Shown in pieces: positions 7,027 to 8,875 of a DNA stretch of 8,875 bases (positions are counted from its first letter, which is position 1; each line of letters opens with the position of its first letter). The notes under the pieces were generated by a model. The model was not told the origin of the DNA. It saw only the letters and a list, made by a program, of their open reading frames with translations, and did not search any database. The position numbers and the translations under genes were made by a program. The stretch lies in NCBI GenBank assembly GCA_031267115.1, contig JAIRZS010000302.1, positions 1-8,875 of the forward strand, in the 5' to 3' direction. This DNA is from Treponema sp. (GTDB lineage Bacteria; Spirochaetota; Spirochaetia; Treponematales; Breznakiellaceae).

Positions 7027-7800
7027 ATGCGCCAATTTTACCTTCATCCGCGTAATGGCATCATTTACGCCCAGTTTGTGGACCCCGTAACCAAGAAATG
7101 CCTTACCTCGCACTCTACCCGGAAGAAAAGCCGGGACGAAGCCCTGTTTGTCGTCTATGACTGGCTTAAGAACGGAATCCCCCAAAAACAGCCACGAGAG
7201 AAGATGCCTCTCAAAGAGGAGCTTACGGTGGAGCAAATCTTGGACAGCCTGAAAACCTCCACTTTGACTGGGAAGGATGTTTCCAGAATAGAGAAAAACC
7301 TCAAGGACCAGGGGCTTATCACCATGATTGTCCAGAAGGGGTCCCCCTCCTCGCAGGACTTCATCGAATTTCTTAAGAATTTCTGGACCTACGATACTTC
7401 CCCCTATGTGGAAGAGAAGCTGTCCCATAAAATCACTATAGGCAAGTCCCGCATGATATTGGCGTACGAGCGCATGAAATTATACTGGGAAAAGTATTTC
7501 CAGGGCGTTTCCCTCGGGGAAGTCTCCCGGAAAATGATCGGCGAGTTTTCTTCCTATCTTTCCCAGAATTATAGCAGCCTATCCCCCAATACCCTTAAAA
7601 ACATAGTCGCCGTTAGGGTTAAAGCCTTGCGATGGGCTTTCGTGAACGAATATATCCCGGCAGACCCCACTATCAGCCTCCCGGAATATTCCTCAAAACA
7701 GAAAGACAGAGAGGTTTTAAGCCCGAAAGAGGCTATGGAACTGTTCAGGCAGGAATGGAAAAAATATGTTCCACTATATCAGAATCTGTCCCGTCAATAA
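7027..7800 (+). pseudogene. Truncated tyrosine recombinase (phage-type integrase), catalytic domain missing
   Basis: The 257-residue reading frame looks like the front part of a tyrosine recombinase. Residues 1-50 form a small basic N-terminal domain (YLHPRNGIIYAQFVDP and a basic patch near 32-36). Residues about 105-215 resemble the helical core-binding domain, including YWEKYFQGVSLGEVSRKMI (152-170) and SLSPNTLKNIVAVRVKALRW (184-203). REVLSPKEAMELFRQEW (228-244) is the usual entry to the catalytic domain, but none of the Arg...His-x-x-Arg...Tyr residues follow. Such enzymes are normally near 350-400 residues. The last 13 residues (KKYVPLYQNLSRQ) come from DNA that is antisense to the MotA-like remnant, so the tail is chimeric and the true integrase sequence ends near 7757. 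The start is secure: GAAGGAG (7014-7020) lies six bases before the ATG and a good promoter lies upstream. It should be unable to recombine DNA. Confidence 0.8.
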
Positions 7801-8434
7801 TGAGTCTTAACCCCATTTTTAATGCCCAATATTTTTTTCATCAATGGTATCAATATCTTCCTCTAAAGCTAAGAGGCCTTCTGCTGTAGATTTACGTGAA
7901 TAGTCATATAAAAGTAAAAGCATTTTATAATATTCTGAAACTAAAGAATTATAATCTAGAGTATTTTTTTGGTCAGTATTATAATTATCTTTTGGGTATT
8001 TCATTTTAAAATTCTTTATATTTTCAGCTATTTCGTTTGTATAGCTATATTTTCCTCTTGCTCGCTACTTTCAGTTTTCACATCTTTTTTGTAATAATAA
8101 AGTGGCCTTAAGATTATATCCGAACTAAGATCAATCAAGCTGTTTTGTGAAAAAAATATTGTATCCTTAGAATACTCGTTATTCATATAATTTCTTACGA
8201 AATTAGCTTTATGAGTCGATAACTTACTGAGGATTAAATTCTTATTTTTTCTACTGCTTTTTGAAATGGCTTTTCCAATAGTTTCAGGATCAGCCTCGGG
8301 TTTACATATTATTATTTGAATAAGCCATTCCTCAAGATCAAAAAAGTCTTTAAACTTAAACTTAGGTATTTTTTCATTTTTTGGGGCATCTTCTTTTAGA
8401 ATGTCTTCATAGATAATTCAAAATCTTCTTCCAT
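7745..8434 (-). pseudogene. Frameshifted gene with FliG-like and MotA-like segments
   Basis: A well-formed start exists: AGAAGGAG (8441-8448) six bases before ATG at 8434. That frame stops at 8396 after 12 codons. The protein continues in a second frame (about 8408 to 8028), a third (about 8042 to 7819) and a fourth (to about 7757). The second frame holds a soluble helical stretch (about 8346-8171; FFDLEEWLIQIIICKPEADP, then ISKSSRKNKNLILSKLSTHK) that faintly recalls FliG helices. The third ends with SRKSTAEGLLALEEDID, and the fourth gives GLRLIIDGTDSDIVEHIF (7813-7760). Together these match the conserved MotA cytoplasmic pattern 'aRxxGLLALE...GLRLxxDGTD'. The MotA transmembrane helices that should precede this are absent, and nothing follows the cut at about 7757. 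Each frame change is explained by one missing base; the last lies in a run of seven A. The gene is AT-rich, unlike its left neighbours, suggesting transfer and decay. Confidence in the MotA-like part is good, in FliG low. Confidence 0.65.
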
Positions 8435-8464
8435 AATTAACTCCTTCTTAGTTAAAATTATATG

Positions 8465-8497
8465 ATAATATCTGCCACATTTAATGGCAGATATTAT
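8465..8497. terminator. Perfect 13-bp hairpin, possible bidirectional terminator or operator
   Basis: ATAATATCTGCCA (8465-8477) and its exact complement (8485-8497) enclose a seven-base loop. The stem is AT-rich at the base and GC-rich at the tip. There is no long T run on either side, only TATTAT-type sequence, so it may be a weak terminator or a repressor site ahead of the minus-strand gene that starts at 8434. Confidence 0.5.
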
Positions 8498-8522
8498 ACT
8501 CCCAAGTATTGTCCTTATAATA

Positions 8523-8597
8523 TCAATTAACTTTATAATTGATTATCGTTCTTTCAAAACCTTTTATAACATCGTCCTTGAATATTTTATTTTCCAT
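8523..8597 (-). CDS. Tiny ORF of 24 codons, doubtful
   Basis: ATG at 8597 opens a short frame beginning MENKIFKDDVIKGFERTI and ending at TGA. The composition (Lys, Asp, Glu, Ile) is protein-like and matches the AT-rich neighbour on the same strand, so it may be the start of another decayed gene; beyond the TGA the same frame stays open for 14 more codons. There is no ribosome binding site, and the hairpin at 8615-8630 lies just upstream. I assign no function. Confidence 0.2.
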   Translation of the reverse strand: MENKIFKDDVIKGFERTIINYKVN

Positions 8598-8601
8598 GTG
8601 C

Positions 8602-8647
8602 CAGGTCTAAAACCACCGCCTTTAGGCGGTCAGCTTTGAGCAGGTCT
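8602..8647. repeat. Short hairpin between 7-bp direct repeats, possible IS200/IS605 end
   Basis: ACCGCC (8615-8620), loop TTTA and GGCGGT (8625-8630) form a compact hairpin of the kind found at the ends of IS200/IS605-type elements. Read on the minus strand it is followed by GGTTTTAG and could also be a weak terminator. CAGGTCT occurs at 8602-8608 and again at 8641-8647, enclosing the hairpin in a unit of about 39 bases. No transposase gene is visible on either side, so this is at most a solitary end or a small remnant. Confidence 0.35.
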
Positions 8648-8730
8648 TGACGATAGAGACTGAGGCAAATATTCAAGGGAACATATATACTGCTTTAGCT
8701 ATGGGAATGACAGTTACCTGTGGACAAAAA

Positions 8731-8764
8731 TGATATAGTAACGTATTCTTCATAGTCAGGAGGG
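8731..8764 (+). promoter_or_regulatory. Extended -10 promoter and strong ribosome binding site of the right-end gene
   Basis: TGATATAGT (8731-8739) is an extended -10 element; no good -35 lies at the standard distance. TTGACG (8647-8652) is too far away to be its partner. GTTAC (8713-8717) and GTAAC (8737-8741) form an inverted pair around the element. AGGAGGG (8758-8764) is an excellent ribosome binding site eight bases before the ATG at 8773. Confidence 0.5.
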
Positions 8765-8772
8765 ATGCGAAC

Positions 8773-8875
8773 ATGGATAAAATAAAAGAGTTTATGACAA
8801 TTGTTGAGGAAAAGATAGGAATAATATTGGCGAAGCGGTTATTCTGCGTAGTACTCCTGTTATTTGAAATTGACA
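8773..8875 (+). CDS. 5' end of an unidentified gene, cut by the window edge
   Basis: Thirty-four codons are visible, beginning MDKIKEFMTIVEEK and continuing through a hydrophobic stretch around residues 16-32 (GIILAKRLFCVVLLLF) interrupted by Lys-Arg. The start is well supported by AGGAGGG eight bases upstream and an extended -10 promoter. The opening could be an amphipathic helix followed by a membrane segment, so a membrane-associated product is possible, but I do not recognise the family and the frame continues beyond the window. It is oriented away from the broken motor gene and is transcribed independently of it. Confidence 0.6.
   Translation, partial: MDKIKEFMTIVEEKIGIILAKRLFCVVLLLFEID

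Larger units (their letters stand above)
8435..8772. other. Region between the broken motor gene and the right-end gene
   Basis: About 340 bases without a secure gene. It holds the 13-bp hairpin (8465-8497), the doubtful 24-codon frame (8523-8597), the IS200-like hairpin with flanking direct repeats (8602-8647) and the promoter and ribosome binding site of the right-end gene (8731-8764). GC content rises from the AT-rich left half to intermediate values after about 8600, which suggests the acquired AT-rich segment ends near there. Confidence 0.6.

Noticed and set aside
8523..8640. In-frame TGA in the tiny minus-strand frame as recoding (selenocysteine or Trp)
   Set aside because: No ribosome binding site, no supporting homology, and neighbouring genes show ordinary decay; a plain stop codon is simpler.

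Overview
The window looks like chromosome of a spirochaete, most likely a Treponema-type organism such as the host-associated or termite-gut treponemes. The evidence is a 507-residue protein that resembles a Treponema-restricted family of unknown function, a long class II ribonucleotide reductase, and degenerate integrase and motor-protein genes of a kind I associate with treponeme accessory DNA. This placement is recognition from memory, not a search. Most of the window (1 to about 7760) is GC-rich. From about 7760 to 8600 it is strongly AT-rich, and the last 275 bases are intermediate.

Layout. Positions 1-231 hold one copy of a hairpin-rich dispersed repeat and a promoter. Then come three intact housekeeping-type genes: a helical protein of unknown function (+, 232-1755), a D-2-hydroxyacid dehydrogenase (-, 1790-2746) convergent with it, and a 1187-residue adenosylcobalamin-dependent ribonucleotide reductase (-, 2959-6522). 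The dehydrogenase has its own promoter in a gap that also carries a small inverted repeat and a degenerate 9-bp tandem repeat. Upstream of the reductase is an AT-rich palindromic operator-like region, then a second copy of the dispersed repeat in opposite orientation, so the two copies bracket the three genes.

From 6902 on the region is accessory. A tyrosine-recombinase-type integrase with a good promoter and ribosome binding site is cut off before its catalytic domain. At the cut, near 7757, composition switches abruptly and a second broken gene runs the other way (8434 down to about 7757). Read through three frameshifts, this second gene encodes a soluble, possibly FliG-like region followed by an unmistakably MotA-like cytoplasmic segment, but it lacks the MotA membrane helices at its front and is cut off after the MotA block. 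Beyond it lie a 13-bp perfect hairpin, a tiny minus-strand ORF, a short hairpin resembling an IS200/IS605 end flanked by 7-bp direct repeats, and the first 34 codons of a plus-strand gene with a strong ribosome binding site that runs off the window.

The three intact genes show no common pathway and are separately transcribed. The reductase makes deoxyribonucleotides, the dehydrogenase interconverts a 2-keto and a 2-hydroxy acid, and the role of the 507-residue protein is unknown. The most interesting material is the repeat pair, the FliG/MotA-like hybrid remnant and the integrase junction. I see no complete new multi-gene system.
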